Shown one piece after another: positions 15,850 to 23,652 of a DNA stretch of 58,821 nucleotides. Origin of the DNA: Propionigenium maris DSM 9537 (GTDB lineage Bacteria > Fusobacteriota > Fusobacteriia > Fusobacteriales > Fusobacteriaceae); NCBI RefSeq assembly GCF_027925155.1, contig NZ_BSDY01000001.1, positions 1 to 58,821 of the forward strand. The letters run 5' to 3'. Made by a program: the position numbers and the translations under genes. Every line of letters begins with the position of its first letter. Position 1 is the first letter of the stretch. Under the pieces are notes generated by a model. It did not search any database. It saw only the letters and a list, made by a program, of their open reading frames with translations, and was not told the origin of the DNA.

Positions 15850-17181
15850 ATGGAAACACTTTTTACAGCAGATGACAAGAACAGGATAAAAAGGGATATC
15901 GAGAGCAAGTATCAAAAAGTTGCTGCTACCCCAAAGGGACAGTTTAAGTACCCAACAGGGAGGGAAGCCCTCGAAAGGCTGGGATATGATTCAGATATTC
16001 TCAGATCCCTTCCAGATGAAGTTGCAGATTCCTATTGTGGTACTGGAAATCCCTTTTCCCTGGGAAGGATAGAAGGGGGAGAGAGGATCCTTGATTTTGG
16101 ATGCGGAGCAGGGATAGACACTATCTTTGCTGCAAAAATGACTGGAGATAGAGGGAGGGTCATAGGTATTGACATTGTTCCAGAGATGCTTGATAAAGCC
16201 AAGAAAAACAGGGATGCCCTGGGGCTTACCAATGTGGAGTTTGCAGTATCTAAGGGGGATACCCTGGAGTTTTCAGAGGGATACTTTGATACAATTATAT
16301 CCAACAGTGTAATAAACCTTGTTCCTGAAAAGGAGGTTATTCTCAAGGAGTTTTACAGGTGCCTTAAGCCTGGGGGGAAGCTGCTCCTGGTAGACCAGAT
16401 ATTTACAGGGGAGCAGATCAAGGAACACGCTGCTAGAGTAAAAAGCTGGTTCCAATGAGAGGGGGGAGCTGTACCAGAAAAGGTTTTTCTGGAGATGTTA
16501 GGTAATGAAGGTTTTTCCCACTTAAGGGTAGGAGAGAAAACAGGGTTCAACAGTTCCCCCAGAACTGTGGGAACCACAATCAGCGGAAGGAAACCAATGG
16601 CTTCAGAGTGTTGTAAGTCGGAGGGTTTGGAAATTAAAGGTGAAGCTGCTCCTGAAAGTAAAAAGGAATTTAAAGTGGAAACGGTTTTGGAGGAAGCCTA
16701 TGAATTAGGCTGTGAAGAGGTTAAAATTATAGATCCCCAAAGTATAGCTGTGGGAAACTGGGTTCAGTGGAAGTGCAGGTATGGCTGTGCACTGTATGAT
16801 AAGGATGGATGCCATCCTCCTTATGCCCCAAGTGCTGAAGAGACCAAAAAGATCCTCAAGGAATATTCAAAGGCTATTCTCATGAAGGGATTTAACGGAT
16901 CAAAGCTTTCTGAAATAGCCATAGATCTGGAGGGATTCGCATATGAGCTGGGATACTATAAAGCTTTTGCTTTAATTGCACTGCCTGTAACACCTGGCAG
17001 CACCTGATGCGGAGATGAGGGGGCTCAGGCTGAGTCCGCAACAAACCCTAAGATCAGGCCTATGCTGGAGGCGTGTGGAATCGATGTATTTAAAACGGTG
17101 AGAGATAACGGGTTGGAATTAAATACAACCAAAGGCGAAGACGGCAGGTGGTCCTTCTATACAATACTACTAGTAGAGTAA
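15850..17181 (+). CDS. ArsM-like SAM methyltransferase fused to DUF2284 domain; two in-frame TGA (Sec) codons
   Basis: One frame runs from ATG 15850 (GGGAGG upstream) to TAA 17179-17181, 443 residues, interrupted only by TGA at 16456-16458 and 17005-17007. Residues 1-250 match As(III) S-adenosylmethionine methyltransferases: SYCGTGNPFSLG, ILDFGCGAGIDTIFAA, GIDIVPEML and NSVINLVPEKE. The first TGA is in SWFQ-U-EGGAVPEKVFL, where ArsM has its catalytic arsenic-binding cysteine. A SECC hinge leads to DUF2284 (KCRYGCALYDKDGCHPPYAP). The second TGA (PGST-U-CGDE) falls in that family's metal-binding cysteine cluster, before RPMLEACGIDVFKTV. Each TGA has a SECIS-like hairpin. Likely role: metalloid methylation or detoxification. 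Substrate is inferred. Confidence 0.85.
16474..16492 (+). promoter_or_regulatory. SECIS-like hairpin 1 of the methyltransferase gene
   Basis: Eight-base-pair stem CCAGAAAA / TTTTCTGG with apical triloop GGT. The loop begins 24 nt after TGA 16456-16458. Confidence 0.75.
17008..17040 (+). promoter_or_regulatory. SECIS-like hairpin 2 of the methyltransferase gene
   Basis: Outer stem TGCGGA / TCCGCA directly after TGA 17005-17007, and inner stem CTCA / TGAG with apical triloop GGC. The loop begins 21 nt after the TGA. Confidence 0.72.
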
Positions 17182-17286
17182 GAGGTTTTCTATTGCAATA
17201 AGTATTTTAGGGAGTTTAGGATTGTTGGAGATTAAAGAGAATTAATCCCCCCCTAAACTTTATTACTGAATTTTAATTATGATATG

Positions 17287-17328
17287 GGAAAAGGGTGCTA
17301 TCTTAACTGGATAGACCCTTTTTTTTCT
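17287..17328 (+). terminator. Terminator of the Sec operon
   Basis: AAAAGGGT..CTATC / GATAG.ACCCTTTT stem followed by TTTTCTTTTT. It closes the arsR-like/methyltransferase transcription unit. The remaining 17182-17473 stretch has no gene. Confidence 0.85.
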
Positions 17329-17473
17329 TTTTGAGGATGGGAAGGAAGAAAATAGACCAAAGGGAATGGGATGAAGAGGAAAAGGTGCAAAAGGTGTTTT
17401 ATAGGAAAAAAATCATATGGATAGAATAATAGGGGAAATAAAAAGAAATTAAAACTAACTGGGAGGTTTATAT

Positions 17474-18517
17474 ATGAATAGGTTTATATTTTGGCTTATT
17501 TTGATGCTGGCTTTAAACTTTTTTATGCACCTTTATGTTTTTTTTAAAGTTTCAATATTTTGGAGTGGAAGAAGGAATTTTATTTTATATATTTTATCTT
17601 TTTTTACATCTCTATTGATAGTTCCAGCAACAATTCTTTTAGAATGGAGTAATAACTTTATCACCCAGCTATTTTACAGTTTTTCCTGGTTATTGACAGG
17701 GTCATTTTTTGTAACCTGTATCTCCCTGCTAGTTTTTCAAATAATAGGGGGAATTTGCTCTATTCATAGGACCTACCTTACAGCTATTTCTCTGATATTG
17801 TCACTAATTATAGTGGTTTATTCCTTTCTTAATGCAGGAAAAGTAGAGGTGAAAACTGTAGATATTGATAACTTTGGAAAGAAATTAAAAATTGTCCAAA
17901 TCACAGACCTTCATCTGGATCCCCTAACGTCTTCTAAGAGGCTCCCAGAAATAGTGGAAAGTATCAACTCCTTAAAGCCTGATATCGTGGCAATAACTGG
18001 AGATATAGTTTCACATAATACCCTCATAAGCCCAACCACTTTTGCACCTTTAAAAAATATTGAAGCAAAAACCTACTTCATAAGTGGAAATCATGAGAAT
18101 TATATAGATAAAGATAAAGTTTTGAAACTTATTGAAGACACAGGAGTTAAAGTTCTACTAGATGAGGTGGACCTTTATAAGGGGGTTCAGATCATAGGAA
18201 TTGATTATAAAAGGGATAAAAATAAAGTGTATGATGTTTTATCAAAAGTGAAACTTGATAAAAAAATCCCCGCACTGCTTCTTCTGCATGTGCCAATGGA
18301 TGTGAGAGATGAAAGAGTTAAGCTGATATTGAGCGGCCATACCCACTATGGTCAGATAGTTCCCTTCAATTTTATAGTCAGAATAGCATTTAAATATATG
18401 AAGGGACTGTATCCATTGGAGAATGGATACATATATGTATCTCCAGGTACAGGAACCTGGGGACCTCATATGAGACTTGGTTCAAAAAATGAGATTACTT
18501 TGTTTTCTGTGGAGTAG
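17474..18517 (+). CDS. Membrane-anchored metallophosphoesterase (YkuE/YaeI-like)
   Basis: 347 residues behind GGGAGG. Four N-terminal transmembrane helices (about 1-115) precede a calcineurin-type phosphoesterase domain with all metal motifs: ITDLHLD, TGDIVSHN, SGNHENY, LLLLHVP and LSGHTHYGQ. YkuE/YaeI homologues cleave phospho-lipid or UDP-sugar-lipid substrates at the membrane. It is transcribed alone; a hairpin follows. Confidence 0.9.
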   Translation: MNRFIFWLILMLALNFFMHLYVFFKVSIFWSGRRNFILYILSFFTSLLIVPATILLEWSNNFITQLFYSFSWLLTGSFFVTCISLLVFQIIGGICSIHRTYLTAISLILSLIIVVYSFLNAGKVEVKTVDIDNFGKKLKIVQITDLHLDPLTSSKRLPEIVESINSLKPDIVAITGDIVSHNTLISPTTFAPLKNIEAKTYFISGNHENYIDKDKVLKLIEDTGVKVLLDEVDLYKGVQIIGIDYKRDKNKVYDVLSKVKLDKKIPALLLLHVPMDVRDERVKLILSGHTHYGQIVPFNFIVRIAFKYMKGLYPLENGYIYVSPGTGTWGPHMRLGSKNEITLFSVE

Positions 18518-18566
18518 GGCTGAAATTTTCTTAGTATGTTTTTTGTTCAGTAAATTTAAAGAAACA

Positions 18567-18597
18567 AAAAGAGCTTAGGGGCATCCCCTAAGCTCTT
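18567..18597. terminator. Strong hairpin at left edge of the island
   Basis: AGAGCTTAGGGG / CCCCTAAGCTCT with loop CAT. The minus-strand sense has a T-rich tail (TTTTTGTTTC), so it may terminate minus-strand transcription as well as the phosphoesterase gene. Confidence 0.75.
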
Positions 18598-18598
18598 A

Positions 18599-18754
18599 CT
18601 ATCTTAAACAACTACAAACTTTGCATTCATGGATTCCATAGTGGAACCGACGGAAAGGAACCCGTGTCCAATCTTTTACCTTTGTGTAAACAACTTTCCT
18701 AAAAAAGTAGAGGTTGTATAGTGGCGCCCCCACTCTGTATTTAATAGAGGGCAC
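18599..18754 (-). pseudogene. Small ORF or gene remnant (51 codons)
   Basis: An open frame from GTG 18754 encodes YNLYFFRKVVYTKVKDWTRV and ends CKVCSCLR. Upstream on the same strand another frame (18766-18846) reads IKEAIESGILEADLPVLKSL without a start codon. Both look protein-like but have no good ribosome site, so they are more likely decayed pieces of a mobile gene than intact genes. Confidence 0.3.
18721..18733 (+). repeat. Partial copy of tRNA-Arg 3' end (11 bp)
   Basis: TGGCGCCCCCA is identical to the last 11 bases (with CCA) of the tRNA-Arg gene at 36077, in the same orientation. It could be a relic attachment site. Confidence 0.4.
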
Positions 18755-18836
18755 CCCTGATATTTAAGAGATGCTTTTAAGAAGACTTTTTAACACAGGT
18801 AGGTCGGCTTCTAGAATGCCACTTTCAATGGCTTCT

Positions 18837-19181
18837 TTAATTCTGATCCACTTTAACTAATTGAGGTCTTCTATAGGCTCCATTTTGAATATTATGTATA
18901 TCAAAGTAGAAGTTTTTCTTGTTGTAGGTAAAAGTATAAACATTATTATCATATCTGGTTATTTTTCTACGTGGTTTTGTTCTTCTCCTGGGAATATTAA
19001 CTCCAATAAATTTGGCTTCCATAGGATCTAGTGTTTTAGAAGATTTAGTATTTTTAGTATATAAAGACCATAGATCTAATTTTTCATTATTTCCATTTCT
19101 ATCTCGTTCCCATTTATCCAGCGCTTCCATTTTTTCAGTAAAGGTTTTCTTATTAGTTTTAAATTTATTAAATATATTCAT
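18837..19181 (-). CDS. Basic hypothetical protein in the island
   Basis: 114 residues, lysine/arginine-rich (RRRTKPRRKITRY in the middle), with a tyrosine/phenylalanine-rich YTFTYNKKNFYFDIHNI stretch. The ribosome site is poor. No family is recognised. It probably belongs to mobile DNA left of the main island copy. Confidence 0.45.
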   Translation of the reverse strand: MNIFNKFKTNKKTFTEKMEALDKWERDRNGNNEKLDLWSLYTKNTKSSKTLDPMEAKFIGVNIPRRRTKPRRKITRYDNNVYTFTYNKKNFYFDIHNIQNGAYRRPQLVKVDQN

Positions 19182-19205
19182 AGTATAAGGATACCATACT
19201 ACTTT

Positions 19206-19236
19206 AAAAATTAAAAAGCCCTGGAAAAAATTCCAG
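19206..19236 (-). terminator. Hairpin terminator-like structure
   Basis: In the minus-strand sense: CTCTGGAA / TTCCAGGG, then CTTTTTAATTTTT. No obvious minus-strand gene lies directly upstream. Confidence 0.5.
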
Positions 19237-19255
19237 AGTTTAAATTATTTTAAAT

Positions 19256-19282
19256 AATGGCGCCCCCCAGAAGGGCAATATC
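19256..19282 (+). repeat. Degenerate copy of tRNA-Arg 3' end: candidate island attachment site
   Basis: ATGGCGCCCCCCAGAAGG resembles ATGGCGCCCCCAGCAGG at 36076-36092, the 3' end of tRNA-Arg, in the same orientation. This is the layout expected when an island inserts at a tRNA 3' end. Confidence 0.5.
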
Positions 19283-19778
19283 TCCTCAAAATATTGATTT
19301 TATTAGGATCGGTAGAAGAGTATTTCTTATATACCCTACTACTGAAAGCTTGAGTGTGTGGTATTTAACACCTTGTTTAATTCTAATTGTACAACACCAT
19401 TCTAAGCATTGTAAAACCTTTAGAGTATACTTTTCTCAAAACTTTCAAAATAGACCCTACAACAAACGGACATATCTGGCGTATTAAATGATCCTTGATT
19501 TATTTCTTGGTGGTAACATTAGTTTATTCATTAAGCCATTTTAAATATGATTTTTAATTTTTTTTGATTAATTTTAAAAAAATGTATTTTAAAATTTCTA
19601 ATGTCATAAAAAAAGTTGACAATATGACCTTTTTTATATTTTTTAAAATATTTAAGGAGGATTGATCGATTGATTTTAGTAATAGATACTAATACATTAA
19701 GAGGTTCTTTTATTCTGTAACTATTTTTTATTCTGTAACTTATTGTATTAATTATACAATAAAAAAGGAGGAAGTAAA
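19283..19778. other. Non-coding stretch with decayed mobile DNA and a possible 16-codon ORF
   Basis: There are no convincing long ORFs. At 19670-19720 a TTG-initiated 16-residue frame (MILVIDTNTLRGSFIL) follows AAGGAGG. It could be a precursor peptide for the adjacent radical-SAM pair or the N-terminal scrap of a PIN-domain gene. ATTCTGTAACT occurs twice just after it, and TTGACA at 19616 may be a -35 box. Confidence 0.35.
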
Positions 19779-20183
19779 ATGTTAGTAAAATTGTATTTAG
19801 AAAGAATTAATCAAGAAATGATCAATAAACATAAAGCAAACGAAATAATTGAGATGATTGATAAAGCAATAATTGAAAAAAAAGACTATGATCCAGATTG
19901 GGGGGGGAATTTATGGGAAAAAGAGTGCTGCATACTAAATTTTGATAAGAAGAATCCCAATATATGTGATTTGCAGAAGATTGGCGAATTCATCACAATG
20001 AGAAGAGAAAAATTTGGTGCTTTAGTTTGGGTCAGAAAAACTAACAAAGTTTATCAAATAGATGATCAAGCTTTTATGGTGCTTAATAATCTTGATCATG
20101 GCGTATCTATAAATCAGGCGGCTAAATCAGCTGATGTTCCAGTAGAGGATATTAAATCATTAATAGTAGAACTAATTAAATAA
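19779..20183 (+). CDS. PqqD-like RiPP-recognition (RRE) protein
   Basis: 134 residues behind AAAAAGGAGGAAG. The C-terminal half (FGALVWVRKTNKVYQIDDQA, FMVLNNLDHGVSINQAAKSA, VEDIKSLIVEL) has the layout of the PqqD/RRE domain that binds RiPP leader peptides: a three-stranded beta sheet, a DxxA-like turn and three helices. The first 65 residues are unfamiliar. The stop is 20 nt before the radical-SAM gene, so the two form an operon. Family call is by pattern only. Confidence 0.65.
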   Translation: MLVKLYLERINQEMINKHKANEIIEMIDKAIIEKKDYDPDWGGNLWEKECCILNFDKKNPNICDLQKIGEFITMRREKFGALVWVRKTNKVYQIDDQAFMVLNNLDHGVSINQAAKSADVPVEDIKSLIVELIK

Positions 20184-20203
20184 GCACTGGAGGTTTAAAT
20201 ATA

Positions 20204-21103
20204 ATGAGTAATAGAGCAGGCTATCCACTATACGCAGCTATTAATATCTCTACAAGGTGTAATTTGGACTGTAAATACTGCTATATGCAGCCAAGAAGTG
20301 AACTAGATATGAATTTGAAAGATTTTAAGAAAGTTATGGATGATCTATATGAGAATTCTCTTTTCTACGTTCAGATATCGGGAGGAGAACCATTTATACA
20401 TCCTGAATTTATTGAAATAGTTGAATATGCAAGCAGTAAGATAAAGGACATTTCTATTCTAACAAACGGAACATTAGTTCTAGAAGAGCATTTGGAATTC
20501 TTGAGGGATGTAACCAAGAGAATCCCTCTAAAAATACAAGTGTCAATAGATTCACTGTATTCAGAAGTTAATCAGAGAACAAGAAATGTAAAATCTGAAG
20601 TGATTCTTGAAAATATTAAAAAATTATCTAAAACAGGAGTAATCCTTGCAGCAGGCATGGTTGTAACAAAGCACAATATCAATACATTAATTGAATCAAT
20701 CCTTAATTTAAAAGAATACATTAAATTTTTTCATATTATGTGTATACAAAACACGGAGTATGATTCGAGATTAGAAAAAATGTTAAAGCCAGACATTAAT
20801 GAATTAGAAAGCTTATGGAATGAATTAGATATAATACAAAAACAATATGATTTAAAAATATCAAAACCTAGAGATTTAGAGTTATCAAATTATAAAGGCT
20901 GTGCCTATGGCGCCCCATGTGCTGCTGCTTTTTCTTATGTAGTAATCGATCCAGATTTAAATGTAAGGCCATGTGATAAGTTGAACAGCATCATTTTAGG
21001 AAATATGAAAAAAAATAACCTAAAAACCATTTGGAACAGTGATATAACAAATAAATTTTTAAATAATGAGACCCCCTTATGCATTCACAAAAGAGATGGG
21101 TAG
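20204..21103 (+). CDS. Radical SAM/SPASM-type enzyme
   Basis: 299 residues. CNLDCKYCYMQ is the CxxxCxxC cluster that ligates the SAM-cleaving 4Fe-4S. ISGGEPF and ILTNGTLV are further radical-SAM motifs. The C-terminus has GCAYGAPC, VRPCDKL and PLCIHKRDG, the start of a SPASM auxiliary-cluster region. It ends early, lacking the usual final cysteines, so it is a short (Twitch-like) or truncated SPASM. With the preceding RRE protein it probably modifies a ribosomal peptide. No clear precursor is seen. Confidence 0.8.
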   Translation: MSNRAGYPLYAAINISTRCNLDCKYCYMQPRSELDMNLKDFKKVMDDLYENSLFYVQISGGEPFIHPEFIEIVEYASSKIKDISILTNGTLVLEEHLEFLRDVTKRIPLKIQVSIDSLYSEVNQRTRNVKSEVILENIKKLSKTGVILAAGMVVTKHNINTLIESILNLKEYIKFFHIMCIQNTEYDSRLEKMLKPDINELESLWNELDIIQKQYDLKISKPRDLELSNYKGCAYGAPCAAAFSYVVIDPDLNVRPCDKLNSIILGNMKKNNLKTIWNSDITNKFLNNETPLCIHKRDG

Positions 21104-21374
21104 AGAGAATAGAAAGTGGAAATTTATAGAATTAATTTAATAAAAATCGATTTAGCGAGGAGTAAACAATATAGATAAAAAGTAGCGTGTTATTTCAAGT
21201 ACGTATTTTTTGAGTTATGTACCTTATAGCAGCAGCATCATTAGTTAAGTTTTTATAATGAATAGGTTACAAAGTTGGATCTAATTTTAAAATCTAGGAA
21301 TAAAAAAACGTAGTGACAACATAATAAACTATGTTATTCAAAAAAATTTATCTAATAAAAAACGGAGGTTCAAT

Positions 21375-21800
21375 ATGGATAGTATAAGTTGGTCATTCGA
21401 TAGGGATATTGATATTATTACAAGTAGATCTAAAGAACATCTTGGTGTTGTTTCATCTATCCCAAAGTTAAAAGACTTGATATGCAGATTCTTAAAAGAT
21501 GAGTATGACTCAACCCCAGCATTCAGTGGTGGTTTGGATATCGAAATAAGGCCTGCAGATTTCACGGTGAGGCAAATAAGCCCAGATGATGGTTTTTCTC
21601 ATCCAGCCAGGGTGGCAACAGGCGAGCCAGAGATTCTTGTGTCTACTTTCGTCAGACCGAATAAACGTAGAGAAGAGATCCTTGAAACAGCAATAAGGTT
21701 AGGGTGTGAGTGGGCTTACAAAGAATCGGGGTGCAAAAAAACTTCGGTAACCAAGCTACCGCTTGAAGCTTGCAAGGAGGTAAGTATTCAAAATAAATAG
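21375..21800 (+). CDS. Hypothetical protein downstream of the radical-SAM pair
   Basis: 141 residues behind AACGGAGGTTC. It is soluble and contains DGFSHPARVATGEPEILVST and FVRPNKRREEILETAIRLGC. Base composition is higher in GC than its neighbours, which suggests a different origin. It could be the substrate, partner or immunity factor of the RRE/radical-SAM pair, or unrelated. The 270 bp before it contain no clear gene. Confidence 0.5.
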   Translation: MDSISWSFDRDIDIITSRSKEHLGVVSSIPKLKDLICRFLKDEYDSTPAFSGGLDIEIRPADFTVRQISPDDGFSHPARVATGEPEILVSTFVRPNKRREEILETAIRLGCEWAYKESGCKKTSVTKLPLEACKEVSIQNK

Positions 21801-21825
21801 TCTAAGCGCTGACTGTGAGTATATC

Positions 21826-23192
21826 GGGTCTTTCCCAAATTACATGTAAATTAGATTCCTAGCCATTAATGGGAGCTTCTGCTGAAGCTCCTTTTAAATT
21901 AAATATTTATCCATTTTTTCAAGATAAATTACTACCAGCATTCTAAGTATCTTTTCCCACCCTCTGATCTTCTGAGTCCACTTTTTCAGCATGTTTTTAG
22001 AGGCCAGATAAAGTACCTTCTGAAGTGAATCATCTGTTGGAAATACTTCCTTGAAGCGGCTTACCTTCCTGAATTGGCTGTTTATGCTTTCTATAGCATT
22101 CGTGGTATAGATGATCTTTCTGATCTCCTGAGGATATTCAAAAAAGTGGCTTAATTCATTCCAGTTATCATACCAGGATTTAAGCGCTGGAGAGTATTCA
22201 GGGTATTCCTTATTTAGCCTTTCTAGTGAATCAAGGCCAGATTCAGCGTCATGCGCTCTGTAAACATCTTTTAACTGATCTTTCTTTCCTTGTAATTGAG
22301 GAACCTTAGAGTGTTTCTGATTTGATGCACAATACATCTCTGTACCTTTGTATCAGGATAGATAGCCTTGATAGCTTCCTTGAATCCAGGTAAACCATCC
22401 ACAGAAGCAATAAAAATCTCTTCCACGCCTCTGGATCTTAGAAAATCGATCTCTTTAAGCCAGAACTTAGAGCTTTCATTTTCTCCTACAGTAATACTTA
22501 ATATATCTTTCTTACCTTCTAGATCAATTCCTAGAATTATATATGCAGCTTTGTTTATTACCTTTCCGTTGGTTTTAACATTGAAGTGAATTCCATCGAG
22601 AAAAACAAAGGGGTAGCAGGGTTTTAAAGGTCTTGATTTCCACTGGTTAGCTTCCTCCATTACTTTATCGGTTATTCTGCTTATCTAGGTAGGAGAAAAG
22701 CTCATACCATAGATTTCTTCTAGGTGATCGTTAATATCAGTGGTGGACATACCACGCCCATACATGGATATTATCTTGTCTTCTATGTCTGAGATATCAC
22801 GGGAATATTTAGGAATAACTTGAGGCTCAAAAGTTCCCTTACGGTCACGTGGAATATCCAGCTCTACTTCTCCTAGACTGGTTTTTACCTTCTTATCGTT
22901 ATAGCCGTTTCTAGAGTTATCAACAGCATTGCTTCTTTCATATTTAGAATAACCTAAAGTCTCCTCCATTTCAGCTTCTAGCATAAGAGAGACCATATCT
23001 TTAAACATATCCTTCATAAGAGACTGTGCATCAGCAATATTCTGGATATCATTTTCCTGAAAGATCTTTTTAACCAAAGGATTAACATTTTTAGCTTTTC
23101 TACTCATACAAAAAACCTCCCTAATCAATAGATTATACTTCTAATGACTAGGAAGGTCATATTGAATTTACACTAAATTTGGGAAACCCTCC
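21826..23192 (-). mobile_element. IS256-family insertion sequence, inactivated
   Basis: The left end TCTTTCCCAAAT... near 21829 and the right end (reverse complement GGTTTCCCAAATTT near 23188) form imperfect terminal inverted repeats around one transposase gene. No clear target duplication is visible, which suggests age or rearrangement. Confidence 0.8.
21894..23107 (-). pseudogene. IS256-family (Mutator-like) transposase, disrupted
   Basis: Reading starts at ATG 23107 (MSRKAKNVNPLVKKIFQEND) with the Mutator-family N-terminus and DMVSLMLEAEMEETLGY. A TAG at about 22686-22688 interrupts the frame. It resumes with the DDE region (PFVFLDGIHFNVKTNGKVIN, VDGLPGFKEAI) and then shifts frame near 22300 into AHDAESGLDSLERLNKEYPE and IIYTTNAIESINSQFRK. 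All conserved blocks are present but in three pieces, so the enzyme is dead unless recoded. Confidence 0.88.
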
Positions 23193-23271
23193 TATAATTA
23201 AATAGTGTGCTTCTTTTATTTTTTATTTACTTCAATTCTCATTCGGTTTAATAAATCTAATATTGTAAACT

Positions 23272-23421
23272 CTAATGAAGTATCAGGAACTTGAATGCTT
23301 CCCATTCTTTTTTCGTCATTTCAACAAGTATCATATCAGAGGAGATTCCTTTCTCTCTTAAGAGTTGAACATTCTCCAAAGTTTGCTTAAAACTCACATA
23401 CTTTATGTGTATTTTATTCAT
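23272..23421 (-). CDS. Small hypothetical protein, 49 aa
   Basis: ATG 23421 behind AAAAGGAGGTC. The sequence is MNKIHIKYVSFKQTLENVQL followed by REKGISSDMILVEMTKKEW and a hydrophobic end. It may be the truncated N-terminus of a longer protein cut by the nearby IS insertion. No family is recognised. Confidence 0.45.
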   Translation of the reverse strand: MNKIHIKYVSFKQTLENVQLLREKGISSDMILVEMTKKEWEAFKFLILH

Positions 23422-23652
23422 AAAAAGACCTCCTTTTCATATCTAAGTATAACCGCACACTATTCAATTTTCAATGTCCAACGAACAAATCATCAATTGT
23501 TCCACTTAGATAAATTAAAATATCCAAAAAAAGGAATAGCTTGAAGCTATCCCTTTTCAATTATTTTATTTTTAAACAGGTTAAGAGGATATTCATAGTG
23601 ATCTAACATGTACATAAGTTGTTCAATAAAAATACGGACTTAAATTTTCAAG

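Noticed and set aside
15440..17181. Reading the three TGAs as pseudogene stops or sequencing errors
   Set aside because: Frames stay open and family-like on both sides of every TGA, no other lesions occur, each TGA sits at a functionally meaningful position, and each has a GG-loop hairpin at SECIS distance. A fourth, canonical UxxC case supports Sec decoding.
19257..19487. A 76-codon plus-strand ORF
   Set aside because: It starts within the tRNA-like repeat, lacks a Shine-Dalgarno site and has unnatural composition.
22600..22720. TAG inside the IS256 transposase as recoding (pyrrolysine or programmed readthrough)
   Set aside because: The same gene also carries a frameshift near 22.3 kb, so simple decay is the better explanation; no downstream structure stands out.
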